A stretch of DNA of 44,961 nucleotides from Granulicella sp. (GTDB lineage Bacteria > Acidobacteriota > Terriglobia > Terriglobales > Acidobacteriaceae), in the NCBI GenBank assembly GCA_003132145.1, contig PKWU01000078.1, forward strand, positions 10,841-55,801. The letters run 5' to 3'. Every line of letters begins with the position of its first letter. Within the stretch, counting starts at the first letter, position 1. Under the pieces are notes generated by a model. That model was not told where the DNA came from, made no database searches, and saw nothing but the letters and a program-made list of their open reading frames with translations. The position numbers and the translations under genes are program-made. Positions 18,456 to 28,356 of the stretch are shown here, in pieces.

Positions 18456-19217
18456 ATGAAACTTAAGTTTGCTCTTCTCGCCGCGCTGGTCGCGGGACTT
18501 CTTCCAGTGGCCGCGGTTGCACAGTCTGCGCCTGCCGAGCCTCAACCAGCCACACCCGCCGCCAGTTCCGCACCGGCCCCGGCGGCCGCACCGGCTGCCG
18601 CGGCCGCACCCGCTGCACAGGCCAGGCAGGCAGGCACCCTGATTCCTCCGTCGGCGTTTCCGGCCCGGATCGCGCTCATCATGTTCGAGCAGGCCGTCTA
18701 CGAGACCAACGAAGGCCAGCATACAGTGGCGGATCTGGTGAAGAAGTACCAGCCGCAGAAGGACAAGCTGGCGGCCCTGGCAGCCGAGATCGATTCGCTG
18801 AAGAAGCAGTTGCAGGCCGCACCGGCCACGCTGCCGGACGATGAGCGCGCCTCGCGGCTGAAGACCATCGATATCAAGGACAAGCAGTATCAACGCGAGT
18901 CCGACGACTTTTCGACCTCTTCGCAGGCCGACCTTCAGGAGGCATTGGGGAAGGTGGCGCAGAAGGTCGATGTTGTGATGAGAAGGTATGTGAGCGATAA
19001 CGGCTACACGCTGCTGTTCAATGTGGGCGACCAGTCGAGCCCGGTGATGTGGGCCGCGACAGAGCCAAATGCAGATATAACCATGGCTGTCATCGAGGCG
19101 TACAACGCCGCGTCCAAGGTTGCGCCGCTGCCAGCCGCAGCTCCAGGCGCAGCCCGCCCGAAGCCCGCGGCCACAACAACGCCGCATACCACTACGGCAA
19201 AGCCGGCAGTGAAGTAG
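18456..19217 (+). CDS. OmpH/Skp-family periplasmic chaperone-like protein
   Basis: A 253-residue exported protein. Signal peptide residues 1-22 end in VAQS. A Pro/Ala-rich linker (23-60) comes next. Then a Skp-like core: a first strand (RIALIMFEQAV), long charged helices (about 85-165, with EIDSLKKQLQA), and C-terminal strands (YTLLFNVGDQ...ITMAVIEAYN). Skp forms trimers that escort outer-membrane proteins. The ending is Ala/Pro/Thr/Lys-rich. AAGGAG 11 nt before ATG 18456 decides the start. It has a strong promoter with a long leader and a clean terminator, so it is monocistronic. Confidence 0.8.
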   Translation: MKLKFALLAALVAGLLPVAAVAQSAPAEPQPATPAASSAPAPAAAPAAAAAPAAQARQAGTLIPPSAFPARIALIMFEQAVYETNEGQHTVADLVKKYQPQKDKLAALAAEIDSLKKQLQAAPATLPDDERASRLKTIDIKDKQYQRESDDFSTSSQADLQEALGKVAQKVDVVMRRYVSDNGYTLLFNVGDQSSPVMWAATEPNADITMAVIEAYNAASKVAPLPAAAPGAARPKPAATTTPHTTTAKPAVK

Positions 19218-19238
19218 CTCGGCAGCACGATCCAGTCA

Positions 19239-19267
19239 AGAGGGAGGCCCTGAGGGCCTCCCTCTTG
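19239..19267. terminator. Terminator-like hairpin after the OmpH-like gene
   Basis: Perfect 12-bp stem AAGAGGGAGGCC...GGCCTCCCTCTT with a 5-nt loop, 22 nt after the stop. The T-tract is weak (CTCTTGTATT), so it may act bidirectionally or need help. Confidence 0.7.
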
Positions 19268-19555
19268 TATTGCGAAACAAGGAATTCGGCATCTTCCCGA
19301 TTGCGGATTCTCCTGTGGAAAATATGTGGATTGCGGAGCGCGGGAAATTCACAGACCGGCCAAAGGGCGGCGGCGAGCGGCGATGCAAGCGTATTTTTGC
19401 TGCAGCAAACCGCCTGTTTTCATGGGCTTGAAGCAAGCGCCCGAAAAATCCCCAAAATCGATGCAAGGTATGCAAATAAAAGGCTTTCCACAGAGACAAG
19501 AAGAGCCTGGGATGCGTCTTTGCCCGGCGGCTGATGTGCGGGACAGACTTCTCCG

Positions 19556-21358
19556 CTAATCTTCGCCGACCTTGAGGACGGCGAGAAAGGCCTCCTGGGG
19601 GATGTCCACCTTGCCGATGCGCTTCATGCGCTTCTTGCCTTCCTTCTGCTTTTCGAGGAGCTTGCGCTTGCGGCTGATGTCTCCGCCGTAGCATTTGGCG
19701 ATGACGTTCTTGCGCAGGGCGGTGACGGTCTCGCGCGCGATGACTTTGACGCCGATGGCGGCCTGGATGGCGACCTCGAACATCTGGCGCGGGATAAGCT
19801 GACGCATCTTGGAGACAAGGGCGCGGCCACGGTCGTATGCGAAGTCGCGGTGGACGATGATGGAGAGCGCATCGACCGGATCGCCGCCGATGAGGATGTC
19901 GAGCTTAACCATGGGCGAGATCCAACTGCCGGAGCGCGTGTAGTCGAGCGAGGCGTATCCGCGGGAGACGGTCTTGAGGCGGTCGTAGAAATCGAGGACG
20001 ATCTCGTTGAGGGGAAGTTCGTAGGTGATCATGACGCGGGTGGAGGTGACGTACTCGAGGTTCTTCTGGCGGCCGCGCTTCTCTTCGACCAGCTTGAGGA
20101 TTCCGCCGACGTACTCCTCGTTGGTGAGGATGCGTGCGGTGATGACGGGCTCGGCGATGGAGACGATCTCGGTGGTCTCTGGCCAGCGCGAGGGATTGTC
20201 CACTTCGACGACCTTGCCGTCGGTGAGCGTGATCTGGTAGCGGACGCCGGGCGCGGTGATGATGAGGTCGAGGTCGTACTCGCGCTCCAGGCGCTCCTGA
20301 ATGATCTCGAGATGCAGCAGGCCGAGGAATCCGCAGCGGAATCCGAAGCCGAGAGCGACGGAGGACTCGGGCTCGAAGGAGAAGCTGGCATCGTTGAGGC
20401 GAAGCTTTTCGAGTGCGTCGCGCAGCATTCCGTGCTCGTGTGTGTCGACGGTGTAGAGTCCGGCGAAGACCATGCTCTTGATGTCTTCGAAGCCGGGGAG
20501 GGCCGAAGCGCAGGGACGCGCGATCTCGGTGATGGTGTCTCCGACCTTGGTGTCGGCGACGTTCTTGATGGTGGCGACGAAGAAGCCTACCTCGCCGGCG
20601 GAGAGTTCGGCGAGCGCGACGGGTTTGGGCGTCATCACGCCCATGCTCTCCACGTCGAACTGCTTGCCGTTGGACATGATCTTGATCTTCATGCCCTGAA
20701 GCATGCGGCCGTTGATGATGCGGGCCAGGACGACGACGCCGCGGTAGGGATCGAACCAGGAGTCGAAGATGAGGGCCTGCAGCGGCGCGTCCGCGTCACC
20801 GCGCGGCGGAGGGAGACGATGCACGACGGCTTCGAGGATCCCTGCGACGCCCTCGCCGGTTTTTGCCGAGACGGCAAGAGCATCATCGGCGGGAAGGCCG
20901 ACGGTTTTTTCGATCATCTCGCGGGTGCGCTCGATGTCGGCGCTGGGCAGATCGATCTTGTTGATGATGGGAATGACTTCGAGGCCGTGGTTGATGGCGA
21001 GGTAGGCGTTGGCCAGGGTCTGCGCCTCGACTCCCTGCGACGCGTCGACGACCAGCAGCGCGCCCTCGCAGGAGGCGAGCGAGCGCGAGACTTCGTAGCT
21101 GAAGTCGACGTGTCCGGGCGTGTCGATGAGGTTGAGCTGGTAGGTTTCGCCGTTGTGCGCCTGGTACATCATGCGGACGGTGTGGGCTTTAATGGTGATG
21201 CCGCGTTCGCGTTCGAGGTCCATTGCGTCGAGCACCTGGGCCTGCATCTCGCGCGCGGTGAGCGAGCCGGTAAGCTCCAGCAACCGGTCGGAGAGCGTGG
21301 ACTTTCCGTGGTCGATGTGCGCGATGATGGCGAAGTTGCGGATGTGGTTCGGGTCCAT
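19556..21358 (-). CDS. lepA: Elongation factor 4 (LepA)
   Basis: A 600-residue translational GTPase that back-translocates or rescues stalled ribosomes. G1 is AHIDHGKST near the N-terminus, G3 DTPGH (VDFSYEV follows), G4 NKID. The LepA-specific C-terminal domain with the [20 protein letters not shown] region is complete. ATG 21358 gives the normal family length. An in-frame TTG at 21379 would add seven residues. It is transcribed divergently from the lytic transglycosylase gene. Confidence 0.95.
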   Translation of the reverse strand: MDPNHIRNFAIIAHIDHGKSTLSDRLLELTGSLTAREMQAQVLDAMDLERERGITIKAHTVRMMYQAHNGETYQLNLIDTPGHVDFSYEVSRSLASCEGALLVVDASQGVEAQTLANAYLAINHGLEVIPIINKIDLPSADIERTREMIEKTVGLPADDALAVSAKTGEGVAGILEAVVHRLPPPRGDADAPLQALIFDSWFDPYRGVVVLARIINGRMLQGMKIKIMSNGKQFDVESMGVMTPKPVALAELSAGEVGFFVATIKNVADTKVGDTITEIARPCASALPGFEDIKSMVFAGLYTVDTHEHGMLRDALEKLRLNDASFSFEPESSVALGFGFRCGFLGLLHLEIIQERLEREYDLDLIITAPGVRYQITLTDGKVVEVDNPSRWPETTEIVSIAEPVITARILTNEEYVGGILKLVEEKRGRQKNLEYVTSTRVMITYELPLNEIVLDFYDRLKTVSRGYASLDYTRSGSWISPMVKLDILIGGDPVDALSIIVHRDFAYDRGRALVSKMRQLIPRQMFEVAIQAAIGVKVIARETVTALRKNVIAKCYGGDISRKRKLLEKQKEGKKRMKRIGKVDIPQEAFLAVLKVGED

Positions 21359-21533
21359 GCGGGGTGCGAACTGCCTCAACCTTCGATGCTATCACTGCGC
21401 AGCGGGCGCGCAGGACATCACGCAACTCATGCGAAGCGGCGCGGCGGTTGCGAATGGATGAGGTGTGCAGCCGCGAATCGATAAGATGCGGACGGCGTAC
21501 CGAAGTGTTCCGCAAACGTCATACAATGAGCAC

Positions 21534-21587
21534 TGCGTTTGCAATGGGCAGTGCGTTTGCAATGGGCAGTGCGTTTGCGGGCAAAGG
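21534..21587 (+). repeat. 18-bp tandem repeat, about three units
   Basis: TGCGTTTGCAATGGGCAG occurs at 21534-21551 and 21552-21569. A degenerate third unit follows from 21570. It sits in the lepA/mltD divergent region just upstream of the chosen mltD start. A longer N-terminus reading through it is possible but would precede the signal peptide. Confidence 0.8.
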
Positions 21588-21628
21588 AGTGGGACAAGAT
21601 TCTTGATCGATATAACGAGCGGGCGCGA

Positions 21629-23530
21629 ATGGTGAGCGGGCGTGGGCGGTGGGCAGTGGCGATTGCGTGCATGCCACTGATGCTGCTGGCGGGCTGTCCG
21701 CAACGGCCGGCGGGCGCACCGGGCGGGATTGCGGCGAATGCAACCGCGCCGGCGATCACTGCTCCGGCGCCGGTGACGACGCCTGCTCCTGCGATGACGC
21801 AGGCGCAGGCCATTGACCTGGCTACGCGGGCGCAGAGGGTGCGGCAACTGCTCCAGCAGGCCGAGGGGGACTATAGCAGCGGCGTCGCGAACTATCGCGC
21901 TGGAAGGCTGGAGGCCGCGCGGTCCGACTTCGACATGGCGGTCGACCTGATGCTGACCAGCGATCTGGATGTGAAGAACGATTCGCAACTCGCGGATGAG
22001 TTCGACCATCTGCTAAACGCGATCAACACGCTGGAGATGTCGGCGCTGAAAGAGGGCACGGGCTTCAGCGCTCCGATCGAGGCGGCTCCTCTGGATGCCG
22101 CCGATCAGGTCACCTTCGGGACGAATGCTGCTCTTACGGCGAAGGTGGAGGAGGAGTTGAAGACGACGCAGTCGGATTTTCCTCTGGTGGTGAACGACTA
22201 CGTGGCGGGGTTCATCAACTACTTCTCCAATTCGAAGGCAGGCCACGCCAGTCTTCTGCGTTCGCTGGAACGTGCGGGCAAGTACAAAGAGATGATCTCG
22301 AAGGACCTGCGCGATGAGGGCGTTCCGCAGGACCTGATCTATCTGGCCGTGGCGGAGTCGGGCTTTCAACCGCGGGTAGTGAATGCGCAGTCCGGCGCCG
22401 GCGGCATGTGGCAGTTCATGCCGTTTCAAGGCGTGTACGGTTTGACGCGCAATGGCTACTACGATGAACGCTTCGATCCGGAGAAATCCTCGATTGCGTA
22501 TGCGAAGTACATGAAGATGCTCTACAACCAGTTCGGCGACTGGTATCTGGCAATGGCAGCGTACAACTGGGGCCCGGGCAACGTGCAGCGCGCTGTGATG
22601 CGGACGGGCTATGCGGACTTCTGGGAGCTGTACCGGCGCAACTCGCTGCCGCAGGCAACGAAGAACTATGTGCCCGGCATTATTGCGGCGATCATCGTGG
22701 CGAAGAATCCGCAGCAGTACGGGCTGGAGGACATGGTGCCCGATGCACCGGTGCTCTCGGACACGGTGACGGTGGACTATGCGGTGGACCTGCGGCTGGT
22801 AGCGGACGTGACTGGCGCCTCGCTGCCGGAGATGGTTGCGCTGAACCCGAGCCTGCTGCATACCAGCACGCCGCGCGATGGTGAGTTTGACCTGCATCTT
22901 CCCGCGGGAACGAGCGACGTATATCAGAAGCGCATTGCAAAGATCCCGGAGGACAAGCGCGGCAGTTGGCGCTTCCACGTCGTGCATGCGGGCGATTCGC
23001 TGGACAGCATTGCGAGCATCCTGCATGGACGGCCCGCGGAGATTGCCGCAGCGAATGGTTTGAATGCAAACGCGGTGACCGACGCGGGCGATGAGCTTGT
23101 GATTCCGGTGGCCAATACCGTCGCGGCGGCCCATCCGCTGCACTACACGACGCGCGCGGGCGACACGCTGGTGAAGGTGGCGGACCGGTTCAATGTGTCG
23201 GTGGAAGACCTGCGGCGCTGGAACCATCTGTCGTCGAGCAAGATCCGGCCACAACGCACACTGGCCGTCAGTGAGCCGGTGCGTCTGGGTCCGGCAACCC
23301 ATGCGCGAGTGAAGAAATCCCATGCGGGAGCCGGCACAAGGGCGGGAGCAAGCACAACGACTGGAGCAGGCACACACGGAAAAGTCAGCGCAAAAGCCAG
23401 AGGAAGCGCAACAACAAAGAGTGCGGCGAAGAGTGCAGCGAACACCGTGAAGCCTTCCGCGAAGAGAACTTCGCAGAGCGCAACAAAGAAAAAAAAGGTT
23501 GCAGCGAAGAAGCACGGAACGACCAAATGA
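21629..23530 (+). CDS. mltD: Membrane-bound lytic murein transglycosylase D-like lipoprotein
   Basis: A 633-residue peptidoglycan-cleaving enzyme. The N-terminus is a lipoprotein signal (MPLMLLAGC lipobox, acylated Cys near 22). The SLT domain spans about 225-365 with catalytic Glu243 (AVAESGFQP), GMWQFMP and MAAYNWGPGN. Two LysM glycan-binding repeats lie at about 447-495 and 505-548, each with a HAGDSL or RAGDTL core. The last 80 residues are Lys/Ala/Ser/Thr-rich and basic, possibly an extra wall- or nucleic-acid-binding tail. I start at ATG 21629 because it leads directly into the signal peptide. Confidence 0.88.
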   Translation: MVSGRGRWAVAIACMPLMLLAGCPQRPAGAPGGIAANATAPAITAPAPVTTPAPAMTQAQAIDLATRAQRVRQLLQQAEGDYSSGVANYRAGRLEAARSDFDMAVDLMLTSDLDVKNDSQLADEFDHLLNAINTLEMSALKEGTGFSAPIEAAPLDAADQVTFGTNAALTAKVEEELKTTQSDFPLVVNDYVAGFINYFSNSKAGHASLLRSLERAGKYKEMISKDLRDEGVPQDLIYLAVAESGFQPRVVNAQSGAGGMWQFMPFQGVYGLTRNGYYDERFDPEKSSIAYAKYMKMLYNQFGDWYLAMAAYNWGPGNVQRAVMRTGYADFWELYRRNSLPQATKNYVPGIIAAIIVAKNPQQYGLEDMVPDAPVLSDTVTVDYAVDLRLVADVTGASLPEMVALNPSLLHTSTPRDGEFDLHLPAGTSDVYQKRIAKIPEDKRGSWRFHVVHAGDSLDSIASILHGRPAEIAAANGLNANAVTDAGDELVIPVANTVAAAHPLHYTTRAGDTLVKVADRFNVSVEDLRRWNHLSSSKIRPQRTLAVSEPVRLGPATHARVKKSHAGAGTRAGASTTTGAGTHGKVSAKARGSATTKSAAKSAANTVKPSAKRTSQSATKKKKVAAKKHGTTK

Positions 23531-23730
23531 AAATGGGGGGCTGCTGCATTTGTTACCTGGATAAAAAGATTGCTTGCAATTGCTGGCGCACGGACGCATT
23601 CTGTTGCTAGAATCCGAGGCATGGCGCAATTGCATTTTTTGTTGCAGCGCGATTGCAGTCCAGGATGCGACGCGGGGATGCAGTTCGAGTTCGGGAAACG
23701 GGTTGATGGTTTCAGGGCGAGGGTGCGACG

Positions 23731-24513
23731 ATGAAGTTCAATGAGCAGGGTGGATTCGACGGACCGGAAGAGACGATCAGGACCTATGCGGCTGCGGGCT
23801 ATGGGGACGACGAAGCCGGCGGGGATGAATACGAAGGCAACGACCTCTTCGACGATGACGAGGAAGAGGAGGAGGTCGTGGTGACCATCCCCCTGGAAGA
23901 CGTCGAAGGTTTCGAACTGCTGGAGGACATTGCCGACGATCTGTTGGAGCCTGGGCTGCATGACGAAGAGAAAGTCTTCGCAGCGGCGCCTCCGCCGCCG
24001 GTCACGGTCCCGACTCCTGCGATCGCGAAGGCACCCGCGAAGAGCGAGGCAGCGGTTGCGGCCAGCGTTATTGTGAAGGCGGCCAAGAAGGTAACGCCCG
24101 CGAAGAAGGTTGCGCAGAAAGCTACCGTGAAGAAGGCTGCTGCGAAGAAGGTAGTTGCAAAGAAGGCTTCGGCAAAGAAGGCCATTGCGAAGAAGGCTCC
24201 GGCGAAGAAGAAGGTTGCGAAGAAAGCCGTGGCGAAGAAGAATGTGGTTGCGAAGAAGAAGGCCGCCAAGAAGGGCGCAAAGAAGACGACATTGAGATCT
24301 GCCGCGAAGAAAGTGAGTGCTCCGCGCGGCGGTAAGGCCGCTTTGAAGAAGGCGGTCGGCAACAAGGGCACTTCAAGAAACAAAAAACCAAAAACGAGAG
24401 GTATTACCTTGGCAACTAAGAAAGCAGCGAAGAAGGTTGTAAAGAAGGCCGTCAAGAAGCCAGCGAAGAAGGCCGCGAAGAAGGCCGTCAAGAAGGTTGC
24501 GAAGAAGAAGTAG
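23731..24513 (+). CDS. Acidic N-terminus plus histone H1-like Lys/Ala tail (260 aa)
   Basis: Residues 1-85 are strongly acidic ([21 protein letters not shown]). Residues about 105-260 consist of AKKA/VAKK-type repeats like eukaryotic H1 tails and bacterial Hc1/AlgP-like proteins, which bind and compact DNA. The acidic part may shield or regulate the basic tail, by inference. A break in the repeat (about residues 211-225, with RNKKPKTRG) precedes an internal TTG at 24409 with a well-placed SD, so a short form may also be made. A bidirectional terminator follows. The gene stands alone. Confidence 0.75.
   Translation: MKFNEQGGFDGPEETIRTYAAAGYGDDEAGGDEYEGNDLFDDDEEEEEVVVTIPLEDVEGFELLEDIADDLLEPGLHDEEKVFAAAPPPPVTVPTPAIAKAPAKSEAAVAASVIVKAAKKVTPAKKVAQKATVKKAAAKKVVAKKASAKKAIAKKAPAKKKVAKKAVAKKNVVAKKKAAKKGAKKTTLRSAAKKVSAPRGGKAALKKAVGNKGTSRNKKPKTRGITLATKKAAKKVVKKAVKKPAKKAAKKAVKKVAKKK
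24396..24513 (+). promoter_or_regulatory. Internal ribosome-binding site and TTG start for a 34-aa histone-like peptide
   Basis: GAGAGG (24396-24401) is 7 nt before TTG at 24409, in frame with the 260-aa gene. The short product would begin [11 protein letters not shown] and contain only the final Lys/Ala repeats. The bases just before it are A-rich and look like a leader, not like the surrounding codons. Confidence 0.35.
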
Positions 24514-24543
24514 TCAAACAGCAGCTCTAACAGGCAAGCAAAA

Positions 24544-24579
24544 GGGCCCGGACACCTCTCGAGAGGTCCGGGCCTTTTT
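24544..24579. terminator. Bidirectional intrinsic terminator
   Basis: A GGCCCGGAC/ CCGGGCC stem extended by ACCTCTCGAGAGGT, then TTTTT on the plus strand and an A-rich flank (CAAAAGG) on the other side. It separates the histone-like gene from the converging peroxiredoxin gene. Confidence 0.85.
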
Positions 24580-24593
24580 GCGTCTGGTCGCCG

Positions 24594-25172
24594 CTACATC
24601 TTTCCGGCTCGTACGGCTCGTACCTTGTCATCTACATTTAGGCCTGCGATGGCGCCGAGCACGTCGTCGCTGTGCGTGTTCGGGTTGACGCCGGTCCAGA
24701 CCTTTGCGATCTTGCCTGCGGGCGAGATGAGGAAGGTGTCGCGGTGGGCGAACTTGATGGGGCCCATACCGGAGATGGGGACGCCGTATGCGTCGATGAC
24801 CTTGTGGCCGGGATCGGCGAGCAGCTTGAAGGTGAGGGAGTCTTTGGAGCAGAAGGTCTTGTGGCTCTCGACGGTGTCCAGCGAGACGCCGAGGACGACG
24901 GCGTTGAGCGCATCGTACTTGGGCAGGTCTCGCTGGAAGTTGTGGGCCTCGATGGTGCAGCCGGTGGTCATGTCTTTGGGGTAGAAGTAGAGGACGACCC
25001 ACTTGCCCTTGAACTGCGAGAGTGTGACCTGCGTGTCTTCCTGCGAGGGCAGGCTGAAGCCGGGGGCGGTGGCACCGGGCTGAAGCGGGTCGGCGGCGCG
25101 CGCCTTCAGAGTGAAGCTGCACACTGCGACGATTGCGATGAGAACTGCGAGAGCTGCACTATTGCGAAGCAT
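24594..25172 (-). CDS. Exported peroxiredoxin (Bcp/PrxQ type)
   Basis: A 192-residue thiol peroxidase reducing hydroperoxides. The first 26 residues are a Sec signal peptide (ending ARA), so it works in the periplasm. The AhpC/TSA thioredoxin fold starts at about 30. The peroxidatic Cys is C72 in MTTGCTIEAHNF, preceded by the YFYPKD strand. C108 (HKTFCSKD) is the candidate resolving Cys, not the close C+5 of E. coli Bcp. AAGGAG 7 nt before the ATG supports the start. The partner reductant is not in the window. Confidence 0.88.
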   Translation of the reverse strand: MLRNSAALAVLIAIVAVCSFTLKARAADPLQPGATAPGFSLPSQEDTQVTLSQFKGKWVVLYFYPKDMTTGCTIEAHNFQRDLPKYDALNAVVLGVSLDTVESHKTFCSKDSLTFKLLADPGHKVIDAYGVPISGMGPIKFAHRDTFLISPAGKIAKVWTGVNPNTHSDDVLGAIAGLNVDDKVRAVRAGKM

Positions 25173-25268
25173 TGTCTTCTCCTTGAATTTGATTGGGACG
25201 CTACGCGGGGCCCACGCGCATGTAGTGTACGAAGATTAGATGCTACAGCGGCTGATTGAAATCGGATT

Positions 25269-26126
<858 letters not shown>

Positions 26127-26175
26127 CCGGCGTCCATGCTCCTCTTCCCCGTTGGGACAATGCCCAACAATGTAA

Positions 26176-26313
26176 TTATGAGCGCACCGATGCGCACGCG
26201 GTTGTTTGCGCAGAGGATTTTGCATCACTGCGCGCGGATTGAGTGGCAGCGAAGGCGAGAGCTGCGCCGGTCAGTTTGACGAAGTCTCTGCGGTTGGTGT
26301 CGCGGGTGGGCAT
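26176..26313 (-). pseudogene. Remnant of a Tat-exported protein (perhaps Gfo/Idh/MocA oxidoreductase)
   Basis: A 45-codon ORF with a good AGGAG and a classic twin-arginine signal (NRRDFVKLTGAALAFAA), then a stop. Shortly after the signal another frame reads NNRVRIGALI, which resembles the first Rossmann strand of Tat-exported Gfo/Idh/MocA proteins. The likely history is a frameshift and loss of nearly all the gene, leaving the signal in front of lpxI. The signal is clear. The family is a guess. Confidence 0.5.
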
Positions 26314-26475
26314 GAATGGGATCTCCTGATGTTGTATACGATGCAGTGGCTCGCAGAGTTGCTGGCGTGCGAAAGTCTATAGCGGCTGGGGTGATTAGGC
26401 GAATAGGGCTTCGGTTCAGTTGCGAGAGGGCGATTTGCGAGTTGCGTGCAATCTGGATTGTGAGAATATCCCTGT

Positions 26476-26679
26476 ATGAGCGATTTCATTCCGAAGGCAG
26501 GCGAGGTCAGGATCGGCGGACTGGGCCGGAAGGCGCAGAAGCTACAGGCGGCGCGCGAAAAAGCGGCACAGGTGAAGAGTGGCGCAAAGCCACAGGCCGC
26601 AGTGAATGTGGCGTCCTTCAAGGCGAAGGACTCGTTCGCCAATACCAAGAAGACGACCTTCCAGCGTAAGGCGGTGTAG
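26476..26679 (+). CDS. Small basic protein of unknown function (67 aa)
   Basis: A soluble 67-residue protein rich in Lys, Ala and Gln. It has a regular helical middle (RKAQKLQAAREKAAQVK) and no TM segment. No family is recognised. The weak upstream context (GAGAAT, 8 nt before the ATG) makes expression uncertain. Clean codon usage and a well-formed start and stop support a real gene. It is isolated between decayed minus-strand genes and a REP element. Confidence 0.5.
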   Translation: MSDFIPKAGEVRIGGLGRKAQKLQAAREKAAQVKSGAKPQAAVNVASFKAKDSFANTKKTTFQRKAV

Positions 26680-26680
26680 G

Positions 26681-26724
26681 CACCCCCCCCATCGCGATGA
26701 AACTGCGATGGATGGGGCACCCGG
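26681..26724. repeat. GGATGGGGCACCC-family REP element, copy 1
   Basis: Stem CCATCGC (26689-26695)/GCGATGG (26705-26711), followed by ATGGGGCACCCGG. The second copy, with a different stem sequence but the same GGATGGGGCACCC tail, lies inside thiL at 38677-38720. Confidence 0.65.
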
Positions 26725-26736
26725 CCACAACCATCA

Positions 26737-27257
26737 TCAATTGATGCGCTGTAACTTCTGGGCTTTCTTTACCATCATCTGCGCTTCCGTTTCGCGTCCA
26801 ACATCTGACAAAAACGCAGCATAACCCACATATCTTTGACCGCTCTTTGGTTTGAGCTTTAGTCCTTCGAGGTGAATACTTTCGGCTTCCACGACTTTTT
26901 CCTGTGAAAGATAAGCCAACGCCAAACCGATGCGAGTCAAGTCTGATTCTTTGATTCTGAGCGATTCAGTTAGGACCACTTCCGCCTTCTTGAATTGCTT
27001 TCTCATGAGATAAGCCACCCCAGACCACACTTACAGACGGGGTTCTCTGGCACCAGGCGGGTTGCTCGAACCATATGCTTTCGAGCGGTATCGAATTTGT
27101 CGAGTTTAAAATAGCACCAACCGAGGTTACAAGAGAATCGCCAATCTTTCTCAACAACATCGGGTCTGAGCTTGAAGATCTGAATTGCGGAGAGCCACTG
27201 CTCTTTCTTCATTTCTGACAAAGCTCGCTTGTAGAGTCGCTCGGCATCTTTGATCAT
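26737..27257 (-). pseudogene. TPR-repeat protein broken by a frameshift
   Basis: Two overlapping minus-strand frames together encode one TPR-type protein of about 170 residues. The first frame (27257 on) has AERLYKRALSEMKKEQWLSA and NLGWCYFKLDKFDTARKHMV, ending soon after VPENPVCK. The second resumes at WSGVAYLMRKQFKKAEVVL and runs to QKLQRIN. The junction has a GTGTG; removing one TG near 27030 restores a continuous reading (VCK-WSGVAYL). It follows the broken Tat-PKD gene by about 19 nt, with AGGGGG as SD, so the two were an operon. A sequencing error remains possible. Confidence 0.65.
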
Positions 27258-27276
27258 TTAGCTTGCCCCCTGTTCT

Positions 27277-27668
27277 CTACCGCAGCGTGACGTCCCATAT
27301 TTTGGAGAGGCGGGATTTGCCGACGGGGCCTTCGACGGTGAGGACGACGACGTACTGGCCGGCAGATTTGTATTGGTGGATGGGGTTCTGATCGGCGGAG
27401 TCGGTGTTGTCGCCGAAGTCCCACCTCCAACTGGTGATCTGGCCCTCGGACTCGTCCTGAAAGGCTACCAGGCGGCGATTCATGTCGAGGACCTGGAAGC
27501 TCCATTTGGCGTCGATGGGCTTGCGGAACTGGGGCTCGAACGGCATGAGGCGGAAGGCGCGAACGCATGGAGCGGAGAGAGTGCTGCCGCTCCGGCGAAG
27601 GCTGCACCTGTTTTGAGTATCCTGCGACGCGTCGGAAGCTGCGCATCATTATATTGAGATTGATTCAA
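27277..27668 (-). pseudogene. Tat-exported PKD-domain protein with a frameshift
   Basis: The first frame carries a twin-arginine signal (TRRRILKTGAAFAGAAALSP, ending LHAFA). The PKD domain (WRWDFGDNTD...HQYKSAGQYVVVLTV) is in another frame beginning AFRLMPFEPQFRK. The two meet near 27558. A one-base change would fuse them into a protein of about 130 residues. PKD domains are beta-sandwich modules of secreted proteins. The order signal-linker-PKD makes sense only if the frames are joined, so I call it broken. A sequencing error is the alternative. Confidence 0.6.
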
Positions 27669-27902
27669 CGGAGGCCCCCCGCTGCAACTTCATTGCGGCC
27701 CGGCCACGACTGAATTATGCGCCCGGCCACAACTCTACTATAGGACGTACCCTGCGCGTTGATTCCGGCCTGCGGCTCCCGGAGTGCCAGAATCGCAATA
27801 CTCTTGCGGCGAAACCGCTGTATAAGGATTAAGTGCCGGTTGCACAGGCGGCCCTGTGCTAATGGAAGAGGAGGCAAGAAAATCGAAGGCAATCCCAACT
27901 TC

Positions 27903-28355
27903 ATGCGGCGGGCGATCGCGCTGGCCACGGGAAACGTTCTCTCCCGCGGCGGAGGCCCGTTTGGCGCGGTGGTGGTGCGCGACGGCAAGATCATTGCGAC
28001 GGGCACCAACCTGGTGACGTCCACCAACGACCCCACGGCGCACGCCGAGGTGGTCGCCATCCGCGCAGCGTGCCGTGCGCTGGGCGACTTTCAACTCGCC
28101 GGATGCGTGGTGTACACCAGCTGCGAGCCCTGCCCGATGTGCCTGGGCGCGCTCTTCTGGTCACGCTGCAACGCAATTTTTTATGGCAACTCCGCGGCCG
28201 ATGCCGCCGATGCCGGCTTCGACGACGCCCTGCTCTATGAGGAGGTGAGCCGCCCGCTCGACCAGCGCAGAATCCCCATGACGCGCCTGCTGGCCGACGA
28301 GGCGAAGGAGAGCTTCGACGCATGGCGCACTCTTCCCGATAGAATCGAATACTGA
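27903..28355 (+). CDS. guaD: Guanine deaminase-like cytidine-deaminase-fold enzyme
   Basis: A 150-residue zinc hydrolase. Zn ligand and proton shuttle: H47-A-E49 in PTAHAEVVAIR. The other ligands are C74 and C77 in SCEPCPMCLGALFWSR. The sequence after the second motif (YGNSAADAADAGFDDALLYEE) follows the B. subtilis GuaD pattern more than TadA, so guanine to xanthine is the best guess. ATG 27903 lacks a good SD; a slightly longer N-terminus from a non-ATG codon is possible. It is followed by hom as TGA-G-ATG, implying translational coupling. Confidence 0.75.
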   Translation: MRRAIALATGNVLSRGGGPFGAVVVRDGKIIATGTNLVTSTNDPTAHAEVVAIRAACRALGDFQLAGCVVYTSCEPCPMCLGALFWSRCNAIFYGNSAADAADAGFDDALLYEEVSRPLDQRRIPMTRLLADEAKESFDAWRTLPDRIEY

Positions 28356-28356
28356 G

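Noticed and set aside
19305-19340. DnaA boxes or an origin (TGTGGAAAATATGTGGA)
   Set aside because: Only one or two near-matches to the DnaA box, no AT-rich unwinding region, and no dnaA, dnaN or gidA nearby.
19850-21484. Long plus-strand open frame (544 codons) antisense to lepA
   Set aside because: Composition is Gly/Asp/Val/Glu-rich as expected from the complement of GC3-biased codons. LepA on the other strand has full-length motifs.
22013-23635. Minus-strand open frame (540 codons) opposite the lytic transglycosylase
   Set aside because: His/Arg/Gln-rich shadow frame. The plus-strand SLT and LysM motifs are clear.
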